Below are positions 24,841 through 34,471 of a DNA stretch of 64,000 nt, one piece after another. This stretch comes from Thiomicrorhabdus sp. 6S3-12 (GTDB taxonomy: Bacteria > Pseudomonadota > Gammaproteobacteria > Thiomicrospirales > Thiomicrospiraceae). The stretch lies in contig NZ_JAGETW010000008.1 of NCBI RefSeq assembly GCF_017571475.1, forward strand, positions 88,057-152,056. The letters are read 5' to 3'. The notes beneath the pieces are model-generated. The model saw only the letters and a list, made by a program, of their open reading frames with translations, searched no databases and was not told the origin of the DNA. Each line of letters begins with the position of its first letter. Positions within the stretch are counted from its first letter, which is position 1. The position numbers were made by a program, and so were the translations under genes.

Positions 24841-27651
24841 TCAATGGGCTTGATCCCAATTATCGCCAACCCCGGCTTCGACGACCAGTGGTACTTCCAG
24901 CGTCATAGCCGATTCCATCATGCTTATGATTTGCTGTTGCGCTTTTTCAAGATCTTTTTCGGCGACTTCGAATACCAGTTCATCGTGCACCTGCATAATC
25001 ATTTGAATATCCAGATCGCAGTTATCCAGCCACTGATCGATCTTAATCATAGCGGTCTTGATGATATCCGCAGCGGTTCCCTGCATCGGCGCATTAATGG
25101 CGGTACGTTCCGCGTATTGGCGCAACTGTCCGTTGCGGGAATTGATATCCGGAAGATAAAGACGGCGTCCGGCCAGTGTTTCGACAAAACCGTGCTGTTT
25201 GGCGTTTTCTTTGGTTTTTTCCATGTAATGCAATACGCCCGGATAACGTGCGAAGTAGAGATTAATGTAATCTTGGGCGATATTGCGTGCGACATTAAGC
25301 TGTTTGGCAAGACCAAAAGCCGACATGCCGTAAATCAGACCAAAGTTGACAGCCTTAGCGCTGCGGCGTTGTTCGTTAGTCACCTCTTCAAGCGAGACGC
25401 CAAAAATTTCCGCAGCAGTCGCGCGGTGAATGTCCTTGCCGTGTGCAAAGGCATCGAGAAGCCCCTGATCTCCGGAAAGGTGGGCCATAATTCTCAGCTC
25501 GATTTGAGAGTAGTCGGCGGCCATCAGCTTGTAGCCAGGTCTGGCGATAAATGCTTGACGAATGCGGCGGCCTTCGGCACTGCGAACCGGAATATTCTGC
25601 AGGTTCGGTTCGGTCGAAGAGAGGCGGCCGGTAGAGGCGACGGCCTGTTGATAGGAGGTATGGATTCGTCCGGTATCGGGATTAATCTGTTTAGGCAAAG
25701 AATCGGTATAGGTTGATTTCAATTTCGCCAGACTGCGGTATTCCAGAATCAGATTCGGCATTTCATGCCCCTGTTCGGCCAGTTCGACCAATACCGGTTC
25801 CGCTGTAGAAGGGGCTCCTTTCGGGGTTTTTTTGATAATCGGCAATTCCTGATTCTCGAACAGGATAGTTTGCAGCTGTTTAGAGGAATTCAGATTGAAC
25901 TTCTCGCCGGCTAGCAGATGCGCTTTCTGTTCCAGATCATCGAGTTTTTCCGACAATTCCTGGCTCTGTTTGGCAAGCATATCTGTATCGACCAGTACGC
26001 CGTTATATTCGATCTTGGCCAATACCGGCATTAGCGGCATCTCAATTTCGCTGAAAACCTTCTGCAAGTCTGCTTCCTGCTGCAGTTGAGGCCATAATGC
26101 CTGGTGCAGTTGCAGTGTGATTTCAGCATCTTCGGCAGCGTATTCCGCGGCCTTATCGATTTCGATCTGATTGAAAGTGAGCTGTTTTTTGCCTTTGCCG
26201 GCCAGTTCTTCAAAATGGATCGTACGACGGCTCAGATACTTAAGCGCCAGATCATCCATATTGTGACGGGTTGCCACGCTGTTTAAGGTGTAGGACTCAA
26301 GCATGGTATCAAAACGCATACCGCGCATTTCAATAGAATGATTTTTCAGAACATGCCAGTCGTATTTTAAGTTTTGACCAACTTTAGCGATTTTCTCGTC
26401 TTCAAGGATAGGCTTCAAAGCATTTAATGCTTTTTCTCGACTAATTTGCTCAGGGGCACCTTCGTAATCATGTGCCAGAGGGATATAACAGGCGTGGATT
26501 TTCTCTTTGTGTTGAACCGCCAGACAGATACCGACGACTTCGGCACGCATCTGATTCAAAGAGGTGGTTTCGGTATCGATGGCGAACAGATCGGCCTCCT
26601 GAATCCATTCTAGCCATTGCGTGAATTCTTCTTCGCTAAAGACGGTTTGATAGGGCTCAGTCGAGACTGTGCTGTTCGTTGTTGGTTGCTGCTCTGTTTG
26701 TGGCTGCGCCAATTTCTTCTGTACTGTCTGGCTGTGTGCTTTAGCACCGTTATTCTGGGTAAACGGCATTTCGCCTTTAACGACCTGGCCAAGCCAGGTG
26801 CGAAGTTCGTATTCGGCAAACAGCTCCTTGAGTTTTTCCATATCCGGAGCGTGGCGGTTAATGTCCGCAAGTCCTACCGGAAGCTCGCAATCAAGTTTAA
26901 TGGTGGTTAACTGTCGTGAAAGTTCAAGTTGTTCGAGGTTATTGCGCAGATTTTCGCCGATCTTACCTGAAATCATTGGTGCATTGGCAATCAGATTATC
27001 AATATTGCCGAATGAATTGAGCCATTTGACGGCGGTTTTCGGGCCGCATTTCGGAATACCCGGAATATTATCGGCACTGTCGCCGACCAGAGCCAGATAA
27101 TCGATGATTTGATCAGCACGGACGCCGAATTTTTCCTGTACGCTTTCCGGTGTCATAAGCGTATCGTTCATGGTGTTGATAAGGGTGATATGCTCATTGA
27201 CCAGTTGTGCCAAATCCTTGTCACCGGTCGAAATCAGAGTGTCGTGTCTGGCTTCGGTCGCCTGATGCGCCAAAGTTCCCATAACGTCATCCGCTTCGAC
27301 GCCGTCGATCACGAGAAGAGGCAACCCGAGCGCTTTAACGATTTCGTGAATCGGCTCTATCTGAGAGCGTAATTCGTCCGGCATAGGCGGACGGTGGGAC
27401 TTGTACTCTTTGTACATCTCATGTCGAAAGGTTGGCCCTTTGGCATCGAAAATGACGGCCATTTTTTCCGGCTGGTATTGTACCAGCAGTTTCCCCAGCA
27501 TATTGATAACGCCGAAAATAGCTCCGGTTGCCTGGCCTTTCGAATTAGAGAGGGGCGGCATGGCATGGAAAGCACGAAAAAGGTACGAAGAACCATCCAC
27601 TAAAATAAAAGGGCTATTCGGATTAACCGGGAAGTCATTGGAAGCAGTCAT
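24841..27651 (-). CDS. polA: DNA polymerase I
   Basis: The 936-residue protein has three domains. The 5'-3' exonuclease occupies about 15-290 (DGSSYLFRAFHAMP, EADDVMGTLA). The 3'-5' exonuclease with intact DTETTSL metal ligands begins near 356. The polymerase domain has DYSQIELRIMAHLSGD near 708, RRSAKAVNFGLIYGMS near 757 and QVHDELVFEV near 885. All three activities should be functional. It fills gaps after Okazaki primer removal and repair. It is monocistronic and divergent from thrB with 61 bases between. Confidence 0.97.
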   Translation of the reverse strand: MTASNDFPVNPNSPFILVDGSSYLFRAFHAMPPLSNSKGQATGAIFGVINMLGKLLVQYQPEKMAVIFDAKGPTFRHEMYKEYKSHRPPMPDELRSQIEPIHEIVKALGLPLLVIDGVEADDVMGTLAHQATEARHDTLISTGDKDLAQLVNEHITLINTMNDTLMTPESVQEKFGVRADQIIDYLALVGDSADNIPGIPKCGPKTAVKWLNSFGNIDNLIANAPMISGKIGENLRNNLEQLELSRQLTTIKLDCELPVGLADINRHAPDMEKLKELFAEYELRTWLGQVVKGEMPFTQNNGAKAHSQTVQKKLAQPQTEQQPTTNSTVSTEPYQTVFSEEEFTQWLEWIQEADLFAIDTETTSLNQMRAEVVGICLAVQHKEKIHACYIPLAHDYEGAPEQISREKALNALKPILEDEKIAKVGQNLKYDWHVLKNHSIEMRGMRFDTMLESYTLNSVATRHNMDDLALKYLSRRTIHFEELAGKGKKQLTFNQIEIDKAAEYAAEDAEITLQLHQALWPQLQQEADLQKVFSEIEMPLMPVLAKIEYNGVLVDTDMLAKQSQELSEKLDDLEQKAHLLAGEKFNLNSSKQLQTILFENQELPIIKKTPKGAPSTAEPVLVELAEQGHEMPNLILEYRSLAKLKSTYTDSLPKQINPDTGRIHTSYQQAVASTGRLSSTEPNLQNIPVRSAEGRRIRQAFIARPGYKLMAADYSQIELRIMAHLSGDQGLLDAFAHGKDIHRATAAEIFGVSLEEVTNEQRRSAKAVNFGLIYGMSAFGLAKQLNVARNIAQDYINLYFARYPGVLHYMEKTKENAKQHGFVETLAGRRLYLPDINSRNGQLRQYAERTAINAPMQGTAADIIKTAMIKIDQWLDNCDLDIQMIMQVHDELVFEVAEKDLEKAQQQIISMMESAMTLEVPLVVEAGVGDNWDQAH

Positions 27652-27712
27652 TGAAATACTCGTTATGGTAAAATTTGCCGAATCATTTTAGCGAATTACG
27701 AGATATTACTCT

Positions 27713-28663
27713 ATGTCTGTCTATACCGTTGTGGAACAGGAAGATTTAGTCGAATTTTTACAGGATTACGAAGTCGGTGAACTGGCGTCCTTTGAGGGCA
27801 TCAGTGCGGGGATTGAAAATACCAATTATTTTGTCAATACCGTGAAGGACGGACAGCGCCAGCAGTTCGTTTTGACCATTTTCGAACACCACAGTTTCGA
27901 CGAATTACCGTACTTTCTGAATATTATGGCTTTTATGGCCGAGCATGAAATTCCGACAGCCCATCCGGTTAAATCGATTTCCAACGGTTATTTGAAAGAG
28001 TTGTTAGGTAAGCCGGCCGCTTTGGTCGAGCGCCTCAAAGGCGGCGGCGTTGAAGTTCCGAACCAACAGCAATGCGCGGTAATGGGTGAAAATTTGGCGC
28101 GTTTTCATCTGGCAGGTAAAGATTTCAGTGATTTTCGTCCGAATGATCGAGGTCTGGACTGGATGCAGTCGACCATCAACCTGATTAATGATTTTCTGCC
28201 TAACGACGAAAAATGTTTGATCGAGGAAGAGCTGGTATTTCAGAAAGCGATTGACTGGGCGCATTTGCCGCAGGGCGTGATTCACGCGGATCTCTTCTGT
28301 GATAATGCGCTTTTTTCCGGAAACGAACTGTCCGGTATTATCGATCTGTATTACGCCTGTAATGCGCCTTTCTTATACGATCTGGCCGTCATGGTGAACG
28401 ACTGGTGCCGTATCAATGCCGATACAGCCGAAGAGATTCTCTTCGATGAGGAGAAAATTACCGCCATGCTCAACGCCTATCGTTCGCAGCGTCCGTTGAC
28501 CGATGCTGAAGAAGCCGCCTGGCCGGCGGCATTGCGTCTGGCGGCGTTGCGCTTTTTCCTTTCGCGCCTGAAAGACAAGCATATGCCTCGCGAAGGGGAG
28601 ATGACTCAGATTAAAGATCCGGATGTCTTTAAAGCGGTGCTTAAACTGCATCGCGATGCATAA
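27713..28663 (+). CDS. thrB: Homoserine kinase, aminoglycoside-phosphotransferase-like type
   Basis: The 316-residue protein of the choline/aminoglycoside kinase fold is of ThrB type: ISAGIENTNYFV near residues 27-38, catalytic loop GVIHADLFCDNALF near 186 and Mg site GIIDLYYAC near 204. It phosphorylates homoserine in threonine synthesis. This family is typical of pseudomonads and sulfur-oxidising gammaproteobacteria, not the GHMP-type ThrB of enterics. It is followed at once by tsaC, whose frame overlaps or abuts its stop. Confidence 0.92.
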   Translation: MSVYTVVEQEDLVEFLQDYEVGELASFEGISAGIENTNYFVNTVKDGQRQQFVLTIFEHHSFDELPYFLNIMAFMAEHEIPTAHPVKSISNGYLKELLGKPAALVERLKGGGVEVPNQQQCAVMGENLARFHLAGKDFSDFRPNDRGLDWMQSTINLINDFLPNDEKCLIEEELVFQKAIDWAHLPQGVIHADLFCDNALFSGNELSGIIDLYYACNAPFLYDLAVMVNDWCRINADTAEEILFDEEKITAMLNAYRSQRPLTDAEEAAWPAALRLAALRFFLSRLKDKHMPREGEMTQIKDPDVFKAVLKLHRDA

Positions 28664-28670
28664 TCACATT

Positions 28671-29219
28671 ATGCAGAAATTAACCGTTGAGCAGGCTGTT
28701 TCCAAGCTAAAGGCCGGAGAGGTAGTCGCTTATCCGACCGAGGCGGTGTTCGGTCTGGGCTGTGATCCTTTTAATCAGCAGGCTGTTGAGAAACTGCTTC
28801 ACGTGAAGCAAAGACCTCTGGAGAAAGGCGTTATTCTGATTGCTTCTGAAATCGAGCAGATTCTGCCTTTGGTAAAACTTCAGAATGAGCCTTGGCAAGC
28901 GCGGGTGGAAGCAACCTGGCCAGGTCCGGTAACCTGGGTGTTGCCGGTTAAAAATAAATTGCCGGAATGGATTACCGGGGGACGTGATTCGGTGGCGGTC
29001 AGAGTTTCCTCGCATGCACTGGTTCGAGCCTTGTGCAGCGAATTCTGCGGGCCGTTGATTTCAACCAGCGCTAATCTCAGCGGCGGCGAACCGGCGCGTT
29101 CCTGTCAGGAGATCGAGCAGATTTTTTCCGGTCACGTCGACTGTCTGGACGGCGCTTTAGGGGAACTTTCGCAGCCGACGCAGATCTTTGAAGCCGTCAG
29201 TGGCCGAAGACTGCGCTGA
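28671..29219 (+). CDS. tsaC: Threonylcarbamoyl-AMP synthase TsaC (YrdC/Sua5 family)
   Basis: The 182-residue protein has a YrdC domain: PTEAVFGLGCDPFN near residues 20-33, KQRPLEKG near 45 and STSANLSGG near 134. It makes threonylcarbamoyl-AMP for t6A in ANN-decoding tRNAs. The frame opens at 28623 inside thrB. ATG 28671 (MQKLTVEQAV) matches homologues best, and ATG 28656, which overlaps the thrB stop, is also possible. No clear ribosome site is seen, suggesting coupling to thrB. It contains a 16-bp parS-like palindrome. Confidence 0.9.
   Translation: MQKLTVEQAVSKLKAGEVVAYPTEAVFGLGCDPFNQQAVEKLLHVKQRPLEKGVILIASEIEQILPLVKLQNEPWQARVEATWPGPVTWVLPVKNKLPEWITGGRDSVAVRVSSHALVRALCSEFCGPLISTSANLSGGEPARSCQEIEQIFSGHVDCLDGALGELSQPTQIFEAVSGRRLR
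28795..28810. other. Perfect 16-bp palindrome resembling parS, inside tsaC
   Basis: TGCTTCACGTGAAGCA is a perfect palindrome that differs from the ParB-binding consensus TGTTTCACGTGAAACA by one symmetric change per arm. It lies about 20 kb from the dnaA/oriC region, where chromosomal parS sites usually cluster. Binding by ParB is inference. Confidence 0.4.
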
Positions 29220-29227
29220 GAGTCGCT

Positions 29228-30064
29228 CTAGCGGTAACGTTTTTTAGCCGAAAGGTACAGCGGATAGACCTTTTTGGCGTATTTCTGTAAATCCTGAATT
29301 CGCGTGCCGTGCGAAGGGTGGGTACTCAACAACTCCGGCGTTTTCCCGCCTTGCGTCGCCTTATCCATTTTCTGCCATAGCGTAATTGCCGCATAAGGGT
29401 CATAACCGCCTCTGGCGGCGAGTTCTACACCGATACGGTCCGATTCGGTTTCATGCGTCCGGCTGTTCGGTAAGGTCAGTGTTACCTGCATAGCCAGAGC
29501 GGTTAGATCCATACCGACCTGTCCCATTCCAGTTGCCGCTCCAAGGATATTTAATCCGGTATTCTGCAAAACCTGTTGTGAAGCGCGTTCGCGACCATGC
29601 TCACGCAGGGCGTGCGCCATTTCATGGCCCATAATAGCGGCGATTTCGGCGTCGGTCAGATTCAGCTTTTCGATAATACCGGTATAGAAAGCGATCTTGC
29701 CGCCAGGCATGCACCAGGCATTAAGCTGATCCGACTCGAGCACATTCACTTCCCAGTTCCATCGCGGCGCATCGGCTCTGAATACCGCTGTCTGTGGAAT
29801 CAGGCGGTTGGCGATTAAACGGACGCGTTGCGTGAGCTTGGCGTTTGTGTTGAGTTTACGTTCTTTTTCCGCCTCGCCGATCACATTGCTGTAGGCTTTT
29901 TCGCTGCTGGCCACCATCTGTTCTTCGGAGACCAGAAGAATCTGTTTGCGTTCGACGCCAACTTCGCCTTTTTTGGTGGTCGTAGTGCCGCATCCGGTCA
30001 ATTGTCCGGCGCCGACAAAGATCGCCAGACTTAAAAGTAAGGGTTTACTGATTTTCAAATTCAT
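29228..30064 (-). CDS. M48 family metalloprotease lipoprotein
   Basis: The 278-residue protein has a lipoprotein signal with lipobox LTGC at Cys25. The zinc-protease motif HEMAH (in IMGHEMAHALREHG) is near residue 147 and the third ligand region ESDRIGVELAARGGYDP near 203-219. It is of the size of LoiP/YcaL-type periplasmic proteases that degrade misfolded outer-membrane proteins. There is no TPR tail as in BepA. It overlaps the DUF4197 gene upstream by 4 bases, so the two are coupled. Confidence 0.88.
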   Translation of the reverse strand: MNLKISKPLLLSLAIFVGAGQLTGCGTTTTKKGEVGVERKQILLVSEEQMVASSEKAYSNVIGEAEKERKLNTNAKLTQRVRLIANRLIPQTAVFRADAPRWNWEVNVLESDQLNAWCMPGGKIAFYTGIIEKLNLTDAEIAAIMGHEMAHALREHGRERASQQVLQNTGLNILGAATGMGQVGMDLTALAMQVTLTLPNSRTHETESDRIGVELAARGGYDPYAAITLWQKMDKATQGGKTPELLSTHPSHGTRIQDLQKYAKKVYPLYLSAKKRYR

Positions 30065-30852
30065 TGTTGAAAGACTTTTTTCAATAGTTCGGTTGTCTGT
30101 TTAACGGGATCCTGACGAATCGCTTTTTCTTCTTCGGCCAGATAATAAAAGATGCCGTCAACGCTTTTATCCAAAACATGTTCCTGAAGGTTGGCGCTGA
30201 TATTCGGTACCAGTGGGTAGCTCATGTATTGCGCCATCACTTTATCGTAAAGTTGAATGGCTCCGACTTCCTGTAACTTACCGGCCACGATAGGCGCCAT
30301 TTTTTCACGGATTTTATCTTCGGTTTTGCTTTTCAGATATTGCGTTGCCGAATCCTGCCCGCCGTTGTAAATTTTCTGTACATCATTAAACGTCATCTGC
30401 TTAATGCTTTCAATAAACAGCGCTTTTGCCTGAGGGGTCGCTTCTTCCGCAGCGCGGTTCAGCTTGAGTTCCAGTTCCTCGGTCAAGTTTCCGTAACCGA
30501 AGCGGCTGAGAATCCGGTCTACATTCTGCAGACTGCTCGGCAGGTTGATATGGATTTTCGGATCCAGGTTGAAACCGTCGGTTATTCCCAGCTGAGAAAC
30601 GACATTTTCAGCTCCGATATTGAGCGCCTGACGAAAAGCCTTTTCCAACTCGGCGGATGTGAAGCTCGTCGTTGTTGTTGAAGTCGATCCTTTTTCCACG
30701 GTTTCGCTCGGTTCCGGTACTTTGGAAGCCGCCTGAGCATCTTTAATATACTCAATTCCTTTATTCCACCAGTCGCTGCCGGCATGGGATGGCGTGCTGA
30801 AAGTGATACCGAGCGCTAAGAGTAGCATTGAGTGTTTGTACAACATGATCAA
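30061..30852 (-). CDS. DUF4197 family periplasmic protein
   Basis: The 263-residue secreted protein has signal peptide MLLLALGITFSTPSHAG followed by a helical domain. Motifs include AFRQALNIGAENVVSQLG near residues 90-107, INLPSSLQNVDRILSRFG near 125 and VDGIFYYLAEEEKAIRQDP near the C-terminus, the latter typical of DUF4197. The function of the family is unknown. Coupling to an M48 protease suggests an envelope quality-control role, as inference. Confidence 0.82.
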   Translation of the reverse strand: MIMLYKHSMLLLALGITFSTPSHAGSDWWNKGIEYIKDAQAASKVPEPSETVEKGSTSTTTTSFTSAELEKAFRQALNIGAENVVSQLGITDGFNLDPKIHINLPSSLQNVDRILSRFGYGNLTEELELKLNRAAEEATPQAKALFIESIKQMTFNDVQKIYNGGQDSATQYLKSKTEDKIREKMAPIVAGKLQEVGAIQLYDKVMAQYMSYPLVPNISANLQEHVLDKSVDGIFYYLAEEEKAIRQDPVKQTTELLKKVFQQ

Positions 30853-30991
30853 CCTGCTTTGTGTTGTTTCTGGTTATGAATTAAAAGCATACTGCCGAAG
30901 GAAGGAAACGGCAATAAGCAACCTTATGACAAATTATTAAGTCATTCTAAATTGCGATTGATAGAATATGGCCTTTATCGATAAGAATTAA

Positions 30992-31951
<960 letters not shown>

Positions 31952-31966
31952 TTGCTGAATCCTTTG

Positions 31967-31991
31967 AAAAGCCCCGAAAAGGGGCTTTTTT
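31967..31991 (+). terminator. Terminator after hemF
   Basis: GCCCC-GAAAA-GGGGC is followed by TTTTTT, 15 bases after the hemF stop. The A run before it also allows termination in reverse. Confidence 0.92.
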
Positions 31992-32093
31992 GTTTTGTGA
32001 CCTGTTTGTTATTAACGGTGGACAGCAGGGTTTTTTTGGATAAATTCTGCATGGTTGTTTAAACTGACAGGAAATACGCAATAAAAGGTCAAT

Positions 32094-32462
32094 ATGGATA
32101 CATTACGCGTTGATAAATGGTTGTGGGCGGCGCGCTTTTTCAAAACCCGGGGCGTGGCTTCCGATGCGGTTAAAGGCGGAAAAATCGAGTTAAACGGTCA
32201 CAAGCCGAAACCGAGCAAAACCGTGCATGTCGGGGATAAAATGAAAATTACCCAGCCCCACCGTCAGGTGGAAATTACCGTATTGGCTCTCAGCGATAAA
32301 CGAGGCAATGCGGAACATGCGCAGATGCTGTATCGGATCGACAGCGAAGTATTGAATCAGCGCAAGCCGAGTGCGGATATGGCGCTGGCCGGATACCGAG
32401 AAAAAGGTGCTGGACGTCCGACCAAACGCGACCGGCGTAAGATTGACCGTTTTTCCCACTAA
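32094..32462 (+). CDS. hslR: S4-domain RNA-binding protein, heat shock protein 15 (HslR)
   Basis: The 122-residue basic protein has an N-terminal S4 domain: LRVDKWLWAARFFKTR at residues 4-19 and VKGGKIELNGHKPKPSK at about 26-42. Its tail ends GAGRPTKRDRRKIDRF, as in Hsp15. Hsp15 rescues stalled 50S subunits carrying peptidyl-tRNA. AAAGGT lies just before the ATG. It is monocistronic. Confidence 0.92.
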   Translation: MDTLRVDKWLWAARFFKTRGVASDAVKGGKIELNGHKPKPSKTVHVGDKMKITQPHRQVEITVLALSDKRGNAEHAQMLYRIDSEVLNQRKPSADMALAGYREKGAGRPTKRDRRKIDRFSH

Positions 32463-32568
32463 GAGTCGGGTGCGGTTTCAAAAAAGTTTAATTTAACGCT
32501 TTTGCTATTTTCTATACTTCTGCTTCTTATTATTCCTATTCGATTTAATCAAAATACAAGGACGCGTA

Positions 32569-33285
32569 ATGAAAAAAATGCTTATTGCTGGTGTCGCTTT
32601 AAGCTTCACAGCCATCAGTTCTCAGGTTGTTCAAGCACAGGACAGTGCGGCAACCCTGTCTCCTGTTTCTGTCGGGGTCGGTATCGATATTATTTCCGGC
32701 CCGACTCTGGAAGTCAGTTATCCGCTTAACGGATATTTAACCGTGCGTGGAACCTTGTCGACGGGTTGGTCGATTGATGAAGATATTCAGGATAGTGACA
32801 TCGATTATAACGTTGAGAGTGATGGCGCCATCAATCGATTGGCAGTGGATATTCATCCTTTTCAGAACGGATTTTTCCTGTCGGCCGGTTATGGTTTGAG
32901 CGATTTCAAAATCAAACCGTCCGCTTCTTATAACAACGGCGATAGTTTCGACGTTAACGGAACGACTTATACGGTTGAATCGGCTAGCGCCGGGCTGAAC
33001 GGTAAATTTGACTGGGATAGCGCACCGACTTTGAGTCTGGGTTGGGGGCACAGCCCTGAGCAGGGTTGGGGCTTTTTATTTGAAGCCGGTGCGGTCTTTA
33101 CCGGTTCGGCCGGTGTAAGACTGGACGGTTACGGGACGGTAAGCACAAATGGCGGCCTGGTCACCTATGATCTTGCCGACGATAATAACAATGTCATCCG
33201 CGATGAAGAGCAAAACCTTCAGGATGAGGTGAAAGATTACGATTTGTTGCCGATTCTGCGTTTGGGCGCAACCTATCGTTTTTAA
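32569..33285 (+). CDS. Predicted small outer-membrane beta-barrel protein
   Basis: The 238-residue protein has signal peptide KKMLIAGVALSFTAISSQVVQAQ and strands such as LFEAGAVFTGSAGVRLDGYG, ending LRLGATYRF with a C-terminal Phe. It is Asp-rich and acidic. Several Proteobacteria encode similar membrane-anchored or OmpW/opacity-like barrels, but I do not assign a family. AAGGA is present before the ATG. It is flanked by a terminator and by the convergent mrp operon. Confidence 0.7.
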   Translation: MKKMLIAGVALSFTAISSQVVQAQDSAATLSPVSVGVGIDIISGPTLEVSYPLNGYLTVRGTLSTGWSIDEDIQDSDIDYNVESDGAINRLAVDIHPFQNGFFLSAGYGLSDFKIKPSASYNNGDSFDVNGTTYTVESASAGLNGKFDWDSAPTLSLGWGHSPEQGWGFLFEAGAVFTGSAGVRLDGYGTVSTNGGLVTYDLADDNNNVIRDEEQNLQDEVKDYDLLPILRLGATYRF

Positions 33286-33310
33286 CGATCACAGCTTGTC
33301 TTAAATACTT

Positions 33311-33337
33311 AAAAGCCCGCATTTAGCGGGCTTTTTT
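33311..33337. terminator. Bidirectional terminator between a barrel-protein gene and mrpG
   Basis: GCCCGC and GCGGGC form the stem with loop ATTTA, flanked by AAAA and TTTTTT. It ends the plus-strand barrel gene and probably the minus-strand mrp operon. Confidence 0.88.
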
Positions 33338-33362
33338 ATTGTATGCGATAACGAAAAGCAAA

Positions 33363-33692
33363 CTATTCGCCGCGATAGTCGCCGGTGCGTTTTACTTTTT
33401 TGGTTTTCAGATGCAGGGCGGCTTTGGCCATTAAGTGCGCACCGACCGGAGCGGTAATAAACAGAAACAGGGTAATCAGTATTTCATGCAGGCTGACGTC
33501 ACCGCTTTTCTGGCTGAAATACAGGACCGAGACCAGCAGAATCGCGCCGCCGCCAAGGGTGGTCGCTTTGGTCGGGCCATGCAGGCGCATATAGAAATCC
33601 GGCAGCTTAACCAGGCCGAGAGAGCCGATTAAGGTCAATACGGCACCGACAAGAACCAGAGCGGATAAAAGTAGCTCAAAGGCGAAAGGCAT
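33363..33692 (-). CDS. mrpG: Mrp-type Na+/H+ antiporter subunit G
   Basis: The 109-residue protein has three predicted helices. The family motif GSLGLVKLPDFYMRLHGPTKATTLG at about residues 23-47 includes the conserved RLHGPTK. It is the last gene of mrpABCDEFG, 12 bases after mrpF. A charged C-terminus (KTKKVKRTGDYRGE) is cytoplasmic by the positive-inside rule. Confidence 0.92.
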   Translation of the reverse strand: MPFAFELLLSALVLVGAVLTLIGSLGLVKLPDFYMRLHGPTKATTLGGGAILLVSVLYFSQKSGDVSLHEILITLFLFITAPVGAHLMAKAALHLKTKKVKRTGDYRGE

Positions 33693-33704
33693 AATTGTTC
33701 CTCG

Positions 33705-33974
33705 TTATTCCATAATATCGCCGCGCAGCAGGTATTTACTGAGCGCAACCGTACCGACAAAGCCCATCACGGCAATCAACAGCGCCGCCTCGAAAAACAA
33801 AGCGCTGTCGAGCAGAATACCGGCGATGACCAGCAGGCCGATGGTGTTGACGTATAAGGTATCCAGAGCCAGAATCCGATCCGGTGCGCTTGGCCCGACG
33901 TATAAACGGTAAAAACTCATTATCAACGCGATGGATACCAGCAGCAGAGCGATTTGCAGACTTATTTCGAGCAT
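33705..33974 (-). CDS. mrpF: Mrp-type Na+/H+ antiporter subunit F
   Basis: The 89-residue protein has three helices with RLYVGPSAPDRILALDTLY at about residues 23-41, the MrpF signature with its conserved Asp. It overlaps mrpE by 13 bases, so it is translationally coupled. All seven subunits are normally needed for antiport. Confidence 0.92.
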   Translation of the reverse strand: MLEISLQIALLLVSIALIMSFYRLYVGPSAPDRILALDTLYVNTIGLLVIAGILLDSALFFEAALLIAVMGFVGTVALSKYLLRGDIME

Positions 33975-34471
33975 GATTCAAACACCTCTTTCAGTGGGCG
34001 CTCGTAGCGCTCTTTAATTTCGTCAATGATTTCTTGAGGTTCTTTGGCGTCCAGTGCGTGTACCAGAAGCGTTTTACGATCCGCACTGAGATCGCAGCTG
34101 ACGGTTCCCGGAGTCAGTGAAATGGTGTTGGCCAGGATTCCGATCGCCAAAGGGCTGTCCAGTTCAAGAGGAACGGCGAGGAAAGACGGTTGCAAATGAT
34201 CGCGTTTGCCGAGAATCAGGCGCGCCACAATCAGGTTTGCGACCAGTATGTCCCACAATACCACCAGAATGAATTTGAACAGAGTCTTAGGTTTGCTCAG
34301 ACACAGGGTTTCCGGCCAGAAACCTCGTGTCAGCAGTGGAATCACCAGAGCGAGAATTGCACCGAGAAGCATATGTCCGGCAGAAACGGTGTTGTTTAAC
34401 AGCAACCATATCAGCCATAAACTGAGGCTCAAAAAAGGATGTGGCAGCCAGCTTGATCGTGTCTTATTCAT
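33962..34471 (-). CDS. mrpE: Mrp-type Na+/H+ antiporter subunit E
   Basis: The 169-residue protein has two or three N-terminal helices and a cytoplasmic domain containing LANTISLTPGTVSCDLSADR, the typical MrpE motif near residues 112-131. It overlaps mrpD by 4 bases and mrpF by 13. Confidence 0.92.
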   Translation of the reverse strand: MNKTRSSWLPHPFLSLSLWLIWLLLNNTVSAGHMLLGAILALVIPLLTRGFWPETLCLSKPKTLFKFILVVLWDILVANLIVARLILGKRDHLQPSFLAVPLELDSPLAIGILANTISLTPGTVSCDLSADRKTLLVHALDAKEPQEIIDEIKERYERPLKEVFESCSK

